From: Closterium sp. Naga37s-1
Lineage: Eukaryota; Streptophyta; Zygnematophyceae; Desmidiales; Closteriaceae
Length of the DNA: 64,000 nt
Reading direction: 5' to 3'
Assembly: GCA_947471745.1 (NCBI GenBank)
Contig: CANJKZ010000724.1
Span: 1,054,001 to 1,118,000 of the forward strand
Positions 10,048 to 18,690 of the stretch are shown here, one piece after another; positions within the stretch are counted from its first letter, which is position 1; each line of letters begins with the position of its first letter. The notes beneath the pieces are model-generated. The model was given only the letters and a program-made list of their open reading frames with translations, ran no database searches and had not been told where the DNA came from. The translations under genes and the position numbers were made by a program.

Positions 10048-10600
10048 CAGGTCGACTGCCAGCGCAGCATGGTCGACCACGCTCCAGCACGACTTGGTCG
10101 ACCGCGCTCCAGCAGTGCAAAGTCGACGGCGTGCCAACGCTGCAGGTTGACGGCGTGCCAGTGTTGCTCCCGCTGAACAGCAGCGCACCTACTTCGCAGG
10201 TGCTCGCAGATGATTGGCGTGCAATGCCTTGTCACCTGCACAGCGCACACACCAAGTCGTCCTCATGCTGACGATTGCACCTGATCAGCCACGTCGACCT
10301 CGGGATACCACCACCGAGGTCGATCTCGCCAATACCACCTGGGCGACCGTCGCACTCCTTCGCAAAACCTCGTCACCCAGGTAACCTGGTCGACCACGCA
10401 ACCACCATGTCGACCGGCTGCTTCCTCTTGTGCCCGTCGACCTCCCAAGTCGACGACCACCTTCAGTCGACCTCACCAGGTCGACCACAACCTTGGTCGA
10501 CCAGCTCCAGGTCGACAACCCTCTTGGTCGACCAACTCCAGGTCGACCAGCACACCTGTCAGCCGACCACACCAAGTCGGCTTCCCCTGGTCGACGCCTA
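10048..10600. repeat. GTCGAC-rich segment of the Copia-B LTR
   Basis: By eye about 17 copies of the palindrome GTCGAC occur in about 550 bp, many extended to GGTCGACCA or AGGTCGAC. A six-base word is expected about once per 4 kb in random sequence. Spacing is irregular (about 15-45 bp), so it is a motif cluster rather than a clean tandem repeat. Confidence 0.8.
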
Positions 10601-11010
10601 GGCGCCTAGGTCGGCGTCCGGGTGCCCAAGCCGCCGTGCAGATGCCCAGGTCGGCGTCCAGGCGCCCAGGTCGGCGTCCAACCTCCCTGGACGCCGTCCA
10701 GGCGCCCAGGTCGGCGTCCAGGCGCCCAGGACGCCGTCCAGACGCCCAGGTCGGCGTCCAACCTCCCAGGACGCCGTCCAGGCGCCCAGGTCGGCGTCCA
10801 GGCGCCCAGGACGCTGTCCAGACGCCCAGGTCGGCGTCCAGCCTCCCAGGACGCCGTCCAGGCGCCCAGGTCGGCGTCCAGCCTCCCAGGACGCCGTCCA
10901 GGCGCCCAGGTCGGCGTCCAGGCGCCCAGATCGGCGTCCAGGCGCCCAGGACGCCGTCCAGACGCCCAGGTCGGCGTCCAGCCTCCCAGGACGCCGTCCA
11001 GGCGCCCATG
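10600..11010. repeat. 20-bp tandem repeat in the Copia-B 3' LTR
   Basis: About 20 units of 20 bp built from AGGTCGGCGTCC or AGGACGCCGTCC followed by AGGCGCCC, AGACGCCC or AACCTCCC variants. The unit lacks stop codons in several frames on both strands, which is why long spurious reading frames appear here. The same array, with a few changes, is at 14314-14725 in the other LTR. Confidence 0.9.
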
Positions 11011-11142
11011 ACGGCGTCCTCCTGCTCGGCGCCCTCCAGCTGGGCGCCCTCACTGCAACTGATCGGTTGTGCTCCCCGCACACCCGACTTTAAGTCGGCT
11101 CCGCCCAAGCGAGGACGGGGCCAACCACAACTCCCGTTGACA

Positions 11143-11270
11143 CTCCCCTGCCGCGTTCACGCTTGGGCCCACAGCCCATACGGCAGCACCACTCAGAGAA
11201 TAGCCCGTCGGCGTGCACCCAACACACAGCACGCCGGTCACTGCACCAGCCATGCAAGAGGGCATGGCAC
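11143..11270 (-). other. Copia-B 3' untranslated region and polypurine tract
   Basis: About 130 bp between the RNase H stop (minus-strand TAG at 11273-11271) and the LTR. The purine run on the minus strand at about 11151-11143 is the likely plus-strand primer. Confidence 0.6.
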
Positions 11271-13970
11271 CTACTGCTGCACGTCGTTGTCACCGTCGCC
11301 CACGTCGACCAGGCGCACCTGGCCGATTGCAACGGAGCACCGGTTGAAGGCCGGGTAGTGCAGCGCCTTCGTCAGGAAGTCGGCTGGCTGCTCAGCGGTC
11401 GGGATGTACCTTAGTGAGAACTTCCCACGCTTCACCATGTGCTGCAGCCAGGCTTGTCGCCGTTCCATGTGCTTGAGGTTGCCCGTCAATCCCATGCCCT
11501 CGGCGACTGTGATGGCCGACTTGTTGTCCACCCGAAGGACAGTCGGCGTCCCAGCGTCCAGCTGCCGGAATTCTGCAAGAAGAAAACGAAGTCGACGTCC
11601 CTCCTTGCCGGCTTCTGTTGCCGCCACATACTCCGACTCGGTCGACGACAGTGTCGCGCACTTGATGCGCTGGCCCGACCAGGAGACTGCGGCCCCTCCG
11701 TAGTCGAGCACGTAGCCGCCTCTGCTCGTCCGGTTCTGCTTGTCGCCGGCGTCGTCGGCGTCCACGTAGCCGACCAGCTTCAGCGACTCTAGTCCACCGC
11801 CAAACTGCAGGGCGGTGTCACGGGTGTTGGCAAAATAGGCGAGGCAACGGTCGACCTCGCGCCAGTGCTGGTCGCTCCTCACCGTGAGGCCGCTCCCCAG
11901 CTTGCTGCAGGCAAAGGCGATGTCCGGCCTTGTCGTTGTCGCCGCAAACTGCAGCGAGCCGACCTTCTGCCGGTGCTCCTCCTCTTGGCGCTCCTGTGCC
12001 TCTTCGTCGTCGAAGGTGAGCTCGACATAGGCGTCGACCGAGACCGGCGTCTTCGGAGTGCGCCCAGTCTGCTCCTTGTCGAGAAAACGCCTATGACGCT
12101 TGTCTGCATAGCCCTGCTGGTGGAGCCACAGCTTCCTCGCCGACCTGTCGCGCACGATCTCCAGCCCGAGGTACTTCTGCACCGGCGAGATCTCCCGCAG
12201 CACCCAGCAGGCCACCTTGTCGACCTTGAAGTACAAAGCCTCGTCGACCTGGCTCTTCTTCCACCCGGCCCCGACCAGAACGTCGTTGAGCGCCTTGTAC
12301 CACAGCAACGGCGACTGCTTCAGCCCGTACAGGCTCTTCAGCAGCTTACAGACCCGGCCGGTCCCGTCACTGAAGTGGTCCGGCTGGTACATGTAAAGCA
12401 CCCGGTCGAGCTTGCTCTACAAGAAGGCGTTCTTCATGTCGAGCTGCATCAGGTTGAGGTTGAGCACGGCGACGATGCTGAGGAAGATCCTCAGCGTGAC
12501 ATAGCTGCTCACCGGCGCGTATGTCTCGTCGTAGTCGGCGCCATACACCTGTGTGAATCCCTTCACGACCAGCCTCGCCTTCTCGCGCTCGACGGTGTCG
12601 TCGATGCGGTACTTCGTCGTCAGCACCCACCGGTTCTTCATGATGTTCACCCCGGGTGGGCGTTCGACCAGCTCCCAAGTTCCCATGCTGATGAGGCTGC
12701 GGATTTCCTCCTCCATGGCGGCCTTCACCGCCTTGCCTTTCCAGCATGCCAAGGCCTCCTTCACCGTCATCGTTGAGATGTCCCAGTGGTGCTCGGGGTC
12801 GGCGTGCATGTCGGGGTCGAGCTCTGGCAAGTCTTCGTCCTCCTCGGCGTCGTCGTACAGCAAGTCGTCGTCGACCTCGTCGTACACCGTGGTGAAGGCA
12901 GCCGGGACGAAGAAGTCAGGCGGCCTTCGAAGTCGGCGTGTCTTCCGTGGTCCGACTTCCACGTTGCTGTCGGTGGACTCCTCGGCGTCTACCTGCTTGG
13001 TTTCCTCTTCGCCGGCGTCACTGCCCTCAGCATCCTGCTGCACCACAGTCGGCATCCCTGCCGACTTCTCCCCTGTGGTCGGCTCCCCTGCCGACTGCCC
13101 TGTCGCCGACTGCTCCTTGGTCGACTTGGCTGCTGCCTGCTCCCCTGTCGGTTGGTGCCTTGTCGCTGCCCCCTTCGCCGACTTCACCACCGTCGGCTTT
13201 ACCTCGGCCTGCTCCTCTCCTGTCGGCGTCGACTTCACTCTCTTGTCGACTTGCAGGACGTCACGTCGGCCACCGGCGATGCTCTTGGCCAGCGCCACAG
13301 GCGACGCCCCACTGCTCCCCTCATCGCCGAAGGCCGACAATGGAGTCAGCCCATGCAGGTCGGCCACGAGGGGAGGGGCAGGGTGTGCAAGGGGAGGGGA
13401 AGGAGAACGGACGACCTCGGCGTCCTCATCAGCAAGCTCACCGACCTCGGCGAGCAGAGGCAGTGTCGTCGTCGAGGTGTCCGTCGGCGGGGTGGTCGAC
13501 GTCCGTCCTGACGCCGGCCCGTGCTCCGACTTCCACACCTCCAACGACATGTGCTCGTAGAACACCACGTCCGACGTGGTGACCACCCGGTTGTCGGGCG
13601 ATGTGCTAGGGAGCCGCGCAGGTCCCCAAAAGTGCCTCGACTGGCAACGAGAGGGGACCGCGCGCAGGCCCCTAAGGCGCCGCGACGAGGCAACGGGAGG
13701 GGCCAGCTCGCGGGCCCCGAAAGTGCCGCGACGAGGCGACGGGAGGGACCTGCGTGCAGGCCCCCAAAACGCCTCGACGAGGCGACGGTCGGGGCCAGTG
13801 CGCGGGCCCCTAAGACGCCGCAACGAGGTAGGAACCCGCCGCGCGCCTCGGGGCGCACGGCGGGCAGAAAACCGCAACGCGCTCCGAGCGCGTGGCGGGA
13901 AGAAAAATGGGATGTCGCGCGCCACGGGGCGCGCGACACACAGTAGGGCAGCGGAATCGAGTGGGCCCAC
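11271..13970 (-). pseudogene. Copia-B deleted polyprotein: leader fused to integrase tail, linker, RT without YVDD, RNase H
   Basis: An open frame starts at an ATG at 13970 in GC-rich leader sequence. At about 13597 it joins, in frame, the conserved tail after Copia integrases (NRVVTTSDVVFYE, MSLEVWK). So gag, protease and the integrase core are deleted without breaking the frame. A Thr/Ser/Glu-rich acidic linker follows, then RT (NRWVLTTKY, KARLVVKGFTQVYG, LMQLDMKNAFL). A single TAG at 12419-12417 interrupts it before YMYQPDHF. RT resumes (LLKSLYGLKQSPLLWYK) but jumps from ACWVL directly to REISPVQKYLGLEIV near 12197, skipping the segment that carries YVDD. RNase H is complete to the eye (YVDADDAGDKQNR, STESEYVAATEAGKEG, RVDNKSAI, HMERRQAW, ADFLTKAL). 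Without YVDD it cannot have reverse-transcribed itself. Confidence 0.88.
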
Positions 13971-13986
13971 AGGCCAGGAACGTTAA
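13600..13986 (-). other. Copia-B 5' leader: degenerate GC-rich repeats
   Basis: GC-rich sequence between the primer site and the fused coding part. It contains about five degenerate units of roughly 55-60 bp built around CGACGAGGCGACGGGAGGG and GCGGGCCCC, plus inverted-repeat-like blocks such as GCGCGCCACGGGGCGCGCG. A similar leader style (primer-like motif, GTGGGCCC, then CGCGCCCCGTGG blocks) is seen at 18170-18569, suggesting related elements. Confidence 0.6.
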
Positions 13987-13998
13987 GCTCTGATAACA
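13987..13998 (-). other. Copia-B primer-binding site, imperfect
   Basis: The minus strand reads TGTTATCAGAGC, one mismatch from TGGTATCAGAGC. That sequence pairs with the 3' end of plant-type initiator tRNA-Met and is the usual Copia primer site. It lies between the LTR-like sequence and the leader, as expected. Confidence 0.75.
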
Positions 13999-14839
13999 TA
14001 ACAAAATACTAGCGTGAGTTTGGCTAAGGAGCCATAGTTTAGGAGCCTTGGTAGTTGAGTTCGAGTTTAGGAAAAGTATCGAGAGGTTTTGGAAGGAGAG
14101 GAATGGGGTTTCACTAGCAAGAGTTGGGATACAAGTACAACACCCTAAATTGGGTTGTACTCATTACAGAGTACCCCACTGCAGGCTAGATAGAAAATAC
14201 ATTCTGACAGACCAGCTCCAGGTCGACAACCCTCTTGGTCGACCAACTCCAGGTCGACCAGCACACCTGTCAGCCGACCACACCAAGTCGGCTTCCCCTG
14301 GTCGACGTCTAGGCGCCAAGGTCGGCGTCCGGGTGCCCAAGACGCCGTGCAGACGCCCAGGTCGGCGTCCAGGCGCCCAAGTCGGCGTCCAGCCTCCCTG
14401 GACGCCGTCCAGGCGCCCAGGTCGGCGTCCAGGCGCCCAGGACGCCGTCCAGACGCCCAGGTCGGCGTCCAACCTCCCAGGACGCCGTCCAGGCGCCCAG
14501 GTCGGCGTCCAGGCGCCCAGGACGCCGTCCAGACGCCCAGGTCGGCGTCCAGCCTCCCAGGACGCCGTCCAGGCGCCCAGGTCGGCGTCCAGCCTCCCAG
14601 GACGCCGTCCAGGCGCCCAGGTCGGCGTCCAGGCGCCCAGATCGGCGTCCAGGCGCCCAGGACGCCGTCCAGACGCCCAGGTCGGCGTCCAGCCTCCCAG
14701 GACGCCGTCCAGGCGCCCATGACGGCGTCCTCCTGCTCGGCGCCCTCACTGCAACTGATCGGCTGTGCTCCCCGCACACCCGACTACGAAGTCGGCTCCG
14801 CCCAAGTGAGGACGGGGCCAACCACAACTCCCGTTGACA
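13999..14839 (-). repeat. Copia-B 5' LTR, with a non-matching inner end
   Basis: 14210-14839 matches the 3' LTR (10499-11142), including the 20-bp repeat array and the TTGACA terminus. The part next to the primer site, 13999-14209, does not match the outer part of the 3' LTR (9837-10498). It also does not begin with TG on the plus strand. The copy is therefore chimeric or rearranged (see findings). Confidence 0.7.
14314..14725. repeat. 20-bp tandem repeat in the Copia-B 5' LTR
   Basis: The counterpart of the array at 10600-11010, with the same order of unit variants and scattered substitutions. The preserved order shows that the arrays were copied as part of the LTR rather than expanding separately. 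Confidence 0.88.
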
Positions 14840-14844
14840 GTTGC
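14840..14844. repeat. Target-site duplication GTTGC, right copy of Copia-B
   Basis: GTTGC immediately follows the TTGACA end of the Copia-B LTR and pairs with 9832-9836. It is also the start of each 27-bp unit of the host minisatellite, which weakens its weight. Confidence 0.65.
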
Positions 14845-14961
14845 ATGCCGCTGCAGCCACCGTGCCGTTGCATGCCGCTCCAGCCGTCGTGCCGTTGCAA
14901 GCCGATGCAGCCACCGTGCCGTTGCATGCCGCTGCAGCCGTTGTGCCGTTGCTTGCTGGCC
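14840..14961 (-). repeat. 27-bp minisatellite inside Copia-A, right part
   Basis: Four and a half units of 27 bp starting GTTGCATGCCGCTGCAGCC, coding on the minus strand for a nine-residue CNGTVAA-A repeat. It lies between the protease and integrase domains. The rest of the array is at 9778-9836. Confidence 0.85.
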
Positions 14962-16625
14962 ACGGTTTCAGGTCAAGGCTGAGAAGACGATGGCGGTAGC
15001 GTGCCGTTGCAGCCACTTGTCCTCCCGATGCGATGATGCGGGTGACACCTTCTTCGGTTTGCAGATTTGCTCCTATGTCCGTGAGCTGCCCAGGGGAGAC
15101 CAAGTTGGCCTTCAAACCTGGCACAAAGAGGACATCATGCAGGGTCACACGCAAGCCGTTAGTGCCCTCCAGCAAAACCTCACCAACGCCGGCGACTTCC
15201 TGCATAAAACCATCAAACCCTTTGACGGATTTCGTTGCAGATGGGTCACGGATCGCCGTGAACCACTCCTTGCGGCTGGTCATGTGTTGGGAGCATCCCG
15301 AATCAAGGAACCACAAGTCCTTGTCGTCGGCCAGCAACTTTGCAGCCGAACACACGACGGTGAGCGCCACGCCCTTCCCATCTCCTTCAGCTACGTTTGC
15401 GGCTGCCGCGGGCGTTGCATCCTTCTTCTTGTTGGGGCACTTGGCAGCCATGTGCCCCTCCTCATTGCAGTTGTAGCAGCGCCCCTTGAAGGGGCCTCGC
15501 TTCTTCTCCCGCTTGCCATCCTTCTTCTTGTCCGTCTGCTCCTTTCCTCCTTTTCCTTCCTTCACGTTGACCCCCGTTGTAGCCACGATCGTGTTGACAG
15601 CGCCCGAGAAAGCAGATGCATCGCTGGTGATCTGTTTTTAGCTCAGTTCGATGGAGAGAGTCTGCTCCTCCATCAAGACCTCGCTGCACACACGTTCCAC
15701 CGTCATGTCAGGGCTGGAAATGGCAAGCTTGCGGCGAAGAAATCCGTATTCCGGTGACAGGCCCTTCAGCACGTGAGCAGCAAACGTGGCCATGTGGACC
15801 TCCTGTCCAATGGTCAGCAGCTCCGCTCGGATGGTGCGTGCCCTATTACAGTAGGATTCCGCCGTCTCATCATCTCCCTTCCTGAGTTGGGCTAACTGGG
15901 TCTGAAGTAGGGAAGCGTGGAGGGCATCACGAGCTTGATAAGTAGACAAGATATATGCCCATGCTAGCTGCCCGGCTTTCTCTTGCTGAGAGAAACCAGA
16001 GATAGACATTCGGATAGGTGGAGAAACACATCGGTTCAGCACCATAAATGCAAGCATTTGGCCCTTTGCGTACTCCCTTCGTTGCAAGGGGTTGTTCGGG
16101 GCCGGGCTTGGTGCTGTCCCATTGCAAAACTGCCACAAATCAGCACACTGGAGCTGAGGTCGGATGGCGTTGACCCACGCGGTAAGGTCGTGCCTTCCCT
16201 CCAGCAGCGGCGTCACGGAGATATGTTCAACTCCAAACTTGAATTGACCGTAGCTCGTCCCGATCAATCCCGTGTCGATGGTCGGTGCAACAGCTCCTCC
16301 GCCAATGCCCATGGCAGTTGGAGCCTCGTGCACATCTCCTCCTTCACCGGTTCCTCCTTGCTGGCCGCTCGTAGGTGCTTGCTCCGCCGCGCGCTCCCGA
16401 ACCATGCGTAGTAGACGACCGTCCACAATGAGGTCGACCTCCTCATCACGCAAGTTTGGGTGGTGCTCACGAACGGACGCCTCCAGCTCCTGACGGGCAT
16501 TCAGGCCCTCGGCGCTCGTTAACCACTCCATCCGCAGTCAAAACGAGCGTAGGCCACAACAACGTGGCAACGAAGTGATGGGAGGACGGAATCAAGCCGC
16601 TAGTTGGATCGACGCAGATAACGCA

Positions 16626-16637
16626 GCTCTGACACCA
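16626..16637 (-). other. Copia-A primer-binding site
   Basis: The minus strand reads TGGTGTCAGAGC directly after the LTR end (…TTCTACA). It differs at one base from the initiator tRNA-Met complement TGGTATCAGAGC. It fixes the inner end of the 5' LTR at 16638. Confidence 0.88.
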
Positions 16638-17242
16638 TGTAGAATTCCACTACTATAGCAGCGTGATAGACCTTGAAAGCAGGATTCCAACACACCAAAG
16701 ATTGCAGGAAACGGTCCACTATAGCCAGAGTTACACACAAACATAGCAATGATAATGACTTAGTTGATTTCTGGTTTGTGCTCTCTGGTTTTATACTAGG
16801 ACGCAATACAAAATAAAAACACACAAGAAAGTGTCGACCCGGGTCGCACGTTGAATTTCGTCGACGCGGAATTCGAAGCCTTGAATTTCGCCGAGCGAAT
16901 TCCGTTGACTGGAATTCCGTAGACGAGAGTTTCCGCGACCAGAATTCCGTCGACCACCGACTGTAACTCCCGTACGAATTCCGTTGACTTCGACACTTCG
17001 CTGCCGAGTTTCAAATCGAACGCGACCCGAGATCGATTTTGCCAAACTGTCCCCAATTTGTCCCCAAACTGTCCCCAATCTCTCCTGACAAGAAACTTTC
17101 GGGACACTTGAATCGAAAGGTCTCCAGTTCGAAACTCGCGTGCACCATAACCAGCGCCTTAGCAGAAACTGTCCTGAATCTGTCCTGGGACACTTTCAGG
17201 ACAGATTTGAAGGTCACGAGTTCGAATCCCAGCGCAGGCATT
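16638..17242 (-). repeat. Copia-A 5' LTR, inner part
   Basis: Matches 6041-6641 of the 3' LTR and is cut at 17242 by the 2.7-kb element. The remaining outer piece is at 19943-19978. The TATA box TATAAAA on the minus strand is at 16795-16789. That places the start of the genomic RNA about 25-35 bases below it. Confidence 0.92.
17238..17242. repeat. Target-site duplication GCATT, left copy of the 2.7-kb element
   Basis: GCATT precedes the TGAGAAG end of the LTR and recurs at 19943-19947. The uninterrupted sequence in the other Copia-A LTR (6631-6645 region) has GCATT only once. That confirms a true duplication. Confidence 0.95.
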
Positions 17243-17391
17243 TGAGAAGAAACGAGGAATGGGAAAAGTGATGTTCACTATAGCACTAGGGTACATATAG
17301 TAAACAGAGCATGCAAAGAAGGTGCACCACCAACAGTTTATAATAACTACACTAAACTACAGCTACAGGCAGTTACATATAAATTCTAACA
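17243..17391 (-). repeat. 2.7-kb element 3' LTR (149 bp)
   Basis: TGAGAAG to CTAACA. Contains a minus-strand TATAAA at 17342-17337. Identical to 19794-19942 by direct reading. Confidence 0.93.
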
Positions 17392-17402
17392 CTCCCCCAT
17401 AA
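17392..17402 (-). other. 2.7-kb element polypurine tract
   Basis: The minus strand reads TATGGGGGAG immediately before the LTR start TGTTAG, matching the plus-strand primer site expected there. Confidence 0.8.
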
Positions 17403-18170
17403 CTGCCTGCAGCAGGAGTTTGTGCAGAACACAACCTGCAGGGGTATACCAGCAACAGCAACAGCAGGTACGGTAACAGAGCAGGTACAGCAGCAAAGGG
17501 ACAGGCGACAGCAAGAAATTCCTGCCACCCCCTTACTCTCTTCCCCCCCCAACCACAGGAGGGGCAGCAGGGAGAGTGAGGAGGCGGGCTGGCTCTGGCT
17601 GGTCACCCCCTCCATTTCCTCACCCTCCCCCTCCCCCTCCCCCCCACACTGCTGCAGGAGCAGCAGAGGGGGGAAGAGAGGAGAGGTGGAGGGACGGCTG
17701 CTGGTTGGTCTCACACCCGCCACCCCAGTGCCACTCCCCTGGCTCCCCCACACCCTCACACCCTCCCCCCCAGCGGCAGCTGCAGCAGTGGGAACGAAAG
17801 GAGGAGGAGGGGAAGGGAAGCACACCACCCATCACCCCAACACCCGCCACCCCCATACCCTCCCCCCCACGGCTGCAGGGAGACGAAGGAGGAGGGGGTG
17901 GGCGGGGAGAAAGCCGCAGAGCGGCTACAGAGGGTCGGCGCGGGTAGGTCAGGGGCGGCTGCAGTGAGTGCAGGCGCGGGGTGAGGCAGAGGCGGCTGCA
18001 CCGAGTGCAGGAGCGGGGGCGGCTGCTCCAAGGGCAGGCACCGGGTGGTGCAGGGGCGGCTGCAGCGAGTGCAGGCGCGGGTGAGGCAGGGGCACCGCCG
18101 AGTGCGCCAGGGGCGGGTACACGGCGGCTCAGGACACCGTCGCAGGCGCCAGGGGCGGTTCCGCGGCGGC
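17403..18170 (-). other. Interior of the 2.7-kb element: GC-rich low-complexity sequence
   Basis: Pyrimidine-rich on the plus strand, with long C runs at 17521-17560 and 17606-17650, so the minus strand has several closely spaced G runs. From 17930 to 18170 it becomes a degenerate GGCGGCTGCAG(C/T)GAGTGCAGG repeat. Long open frames exist on both strands, but they follow from composition and repeats, and I see no domain. Confidence 0.6.
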
Positions 18171-18440
18171 TCAGGGCACCGTCGCGCACCACGGGGCACG
18201 TGACGGGCAGTTTAGGGCACCGTCGCATTCCACGGGGCGCACGACGGGCAGGGCACCGTCGCGTGCCACGGGGCGCATGACGGGCAGGGCACCGTCGCGT
18301 GCCACGGGGCGCACGACGGGCAGGTTTAGGGCACCGTCGTGTGCCACGGGGCGCACGACGGGCAGGGCACCGTCGCGTGCCACGGGGCGCACGACGGGCA
18401 GGGCACCGTCGCGTACCACGGGGCGCGCGACGGGCAGAAA
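18170..18440 (-). repeat. 36-bp tandem repeat in the 2.7-kb element
   Basis: About seven units of 36 bp built around GGGCACCGTCGCGTGCCACG and GGGCGCACGACGGGCAG. Some carry a short TTTA insertion. The block GTGCCACGGGGCGCAC is close to an inverted repeat. A minus-strand frame through it reads a 12-residue Arg/Pro/Ala repeat, which I treat as non-coding leader by analogy with Copia-B. Confidence 0.85.
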
Positions 18441-18557
18441 AGATGTCACTCGCCACCCGGGGGCGGGACAGGACGAAAATCGCCACGCGCCCGAGGCGCG
18501 CGACCGGAAAAACAGCAGCGGAAGCGTGAGGCGGGCCCACAGGCCAGGACGTAACTC

Positions 18558-18569
18558 GCTCTAATGCCA
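18558..18569 (-). other. Internal primer-site-like motif
   Basis: The minus strand reads TGGCATTAGAGC, two mismatches from TGGTATCAGAGC. It is followed by GAGTTACGTCCTGGCCTGTG, which parallels the start of the Copia-B leader (13986 downward). It looks like the former 5' end of another Copia element captured inside this one. Confidence 0.6.
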
Positions 18570-18690
18570 TGATGAGTTACTAAGTAAGAGTAAGCTTAGG
18601 TTTTAGGTAGGGCCTAGGCTTAGTAGCCTAGGCCTAGGGGAAGTCGAGGAGGTTGTGCCAAGGTGAGAGTCGAGGAGGTTGTGCCGGAGC
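18570..18690 (-). repeat. Fragment of a foreign LTR end inside the 2.7-kb element
   Basis: Plus-strand TGATGAGTTACTAAG starts directly at the primer-like motif, as an LTR end would. It continues AAGCTTAGG...TAGGGCCTAGGC, which vaguely parallels 14003-14060 beside the Copia-B primer site (GAGTTTGGCTAAGG...). The length of the fragment is uncertain. Confidence 0.4.

Larger units (their letters stand above)
9837..11142 (-). repeat. Copia-B 3' LTR
   Basis: It ends TTGACA at 11142 next to a purine run (minus strand GCAGGGGAG), so the LTR starts TGTCAACGGG on the minus strand. From 10499 to 11142 it matches the 5' LTR copy at 14210-14839 closely. The length difference comes mainly from a 15-bp duplication near 11027-11044. 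From 9837 to 10498 it has no counterpart in the other copy. That part holds a cluster of about 17 GTCGAC sites (10048-10600). The outer boundary at 9837 is set by the target duplication. Confidence 0.7.
9837..14839 (-). mobile_element. Copia-B: internally deleted Copia element nested in Copia-A
   Basis: The minus-strand order is 5' LTR (14839-13999), primer-site-like motif (13998-13987), GC-rich leader, fused remnant of integrase C-terminus/linker/RT/RNase H (to 11271), polypurine tract (about 11151-11143) and 3' LTR (11142-9837). Gag, protease and the integrase core are absent, and the RT lacks its YVDD box. It would have depended on enzymes from a relative. The sequence is unusually rich in GTCGAC and in GTCG/CGAC generally. 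Confidence 0.85.
14840..16531 (-). pseudogene. Copia-A gag and protease, 5' part of the polyprotein
   Basis: The ATG at 16531 opens a gag of about 300 residues (core features LEGRHDLTAWVNAI, ARDALHASLLQTQLAQL, HVLKGLSPEY). A TAA at 15640-15638 interrupts it, and the same frame then continues. A Lys-rich stretch leads to a CCHC zinc knuckle, CYNCNEEGHMAAKC, at 15478-15437. Next comes the aspartic protease active site DSG at 15304-15296 (context LWFLDSGCSQHM) and the protease tail (LHDVLFVPGLKANLVS). The 27-bp/9-residue repeat follows (14961-14840), where Copia-B cuts it. The frame runs on into the Copia-B LTR as a meaningless fusion. Family role: Gag packages the RNA and the protease cuts the polyprotein. 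Integrase and RT resume at 9836. Confidence 0.92.

Noticed and set aside
10473..11358. Frames of 160-240 codons on both strands over the Copia-B LTR (and 14048-14982)
   Set aside because: The 20-bp repeat has no stops in several frames on either strand. These are LTR sequences.
11865..13560. Plus-strand frames of 303 and 335 codons
   Set aside because: They are antisense to the recognisable Copia-B RT, RNase H and linker on the minus strand.
17620..18570. 316-codon minus-strand frame, Arg/Pro/Ala-rich
   Set aside because: It runs through a 36-bp tandem repeat and low-complexity leader sequence next to a primer-site-like motif. The length follows from repeats and GC content.
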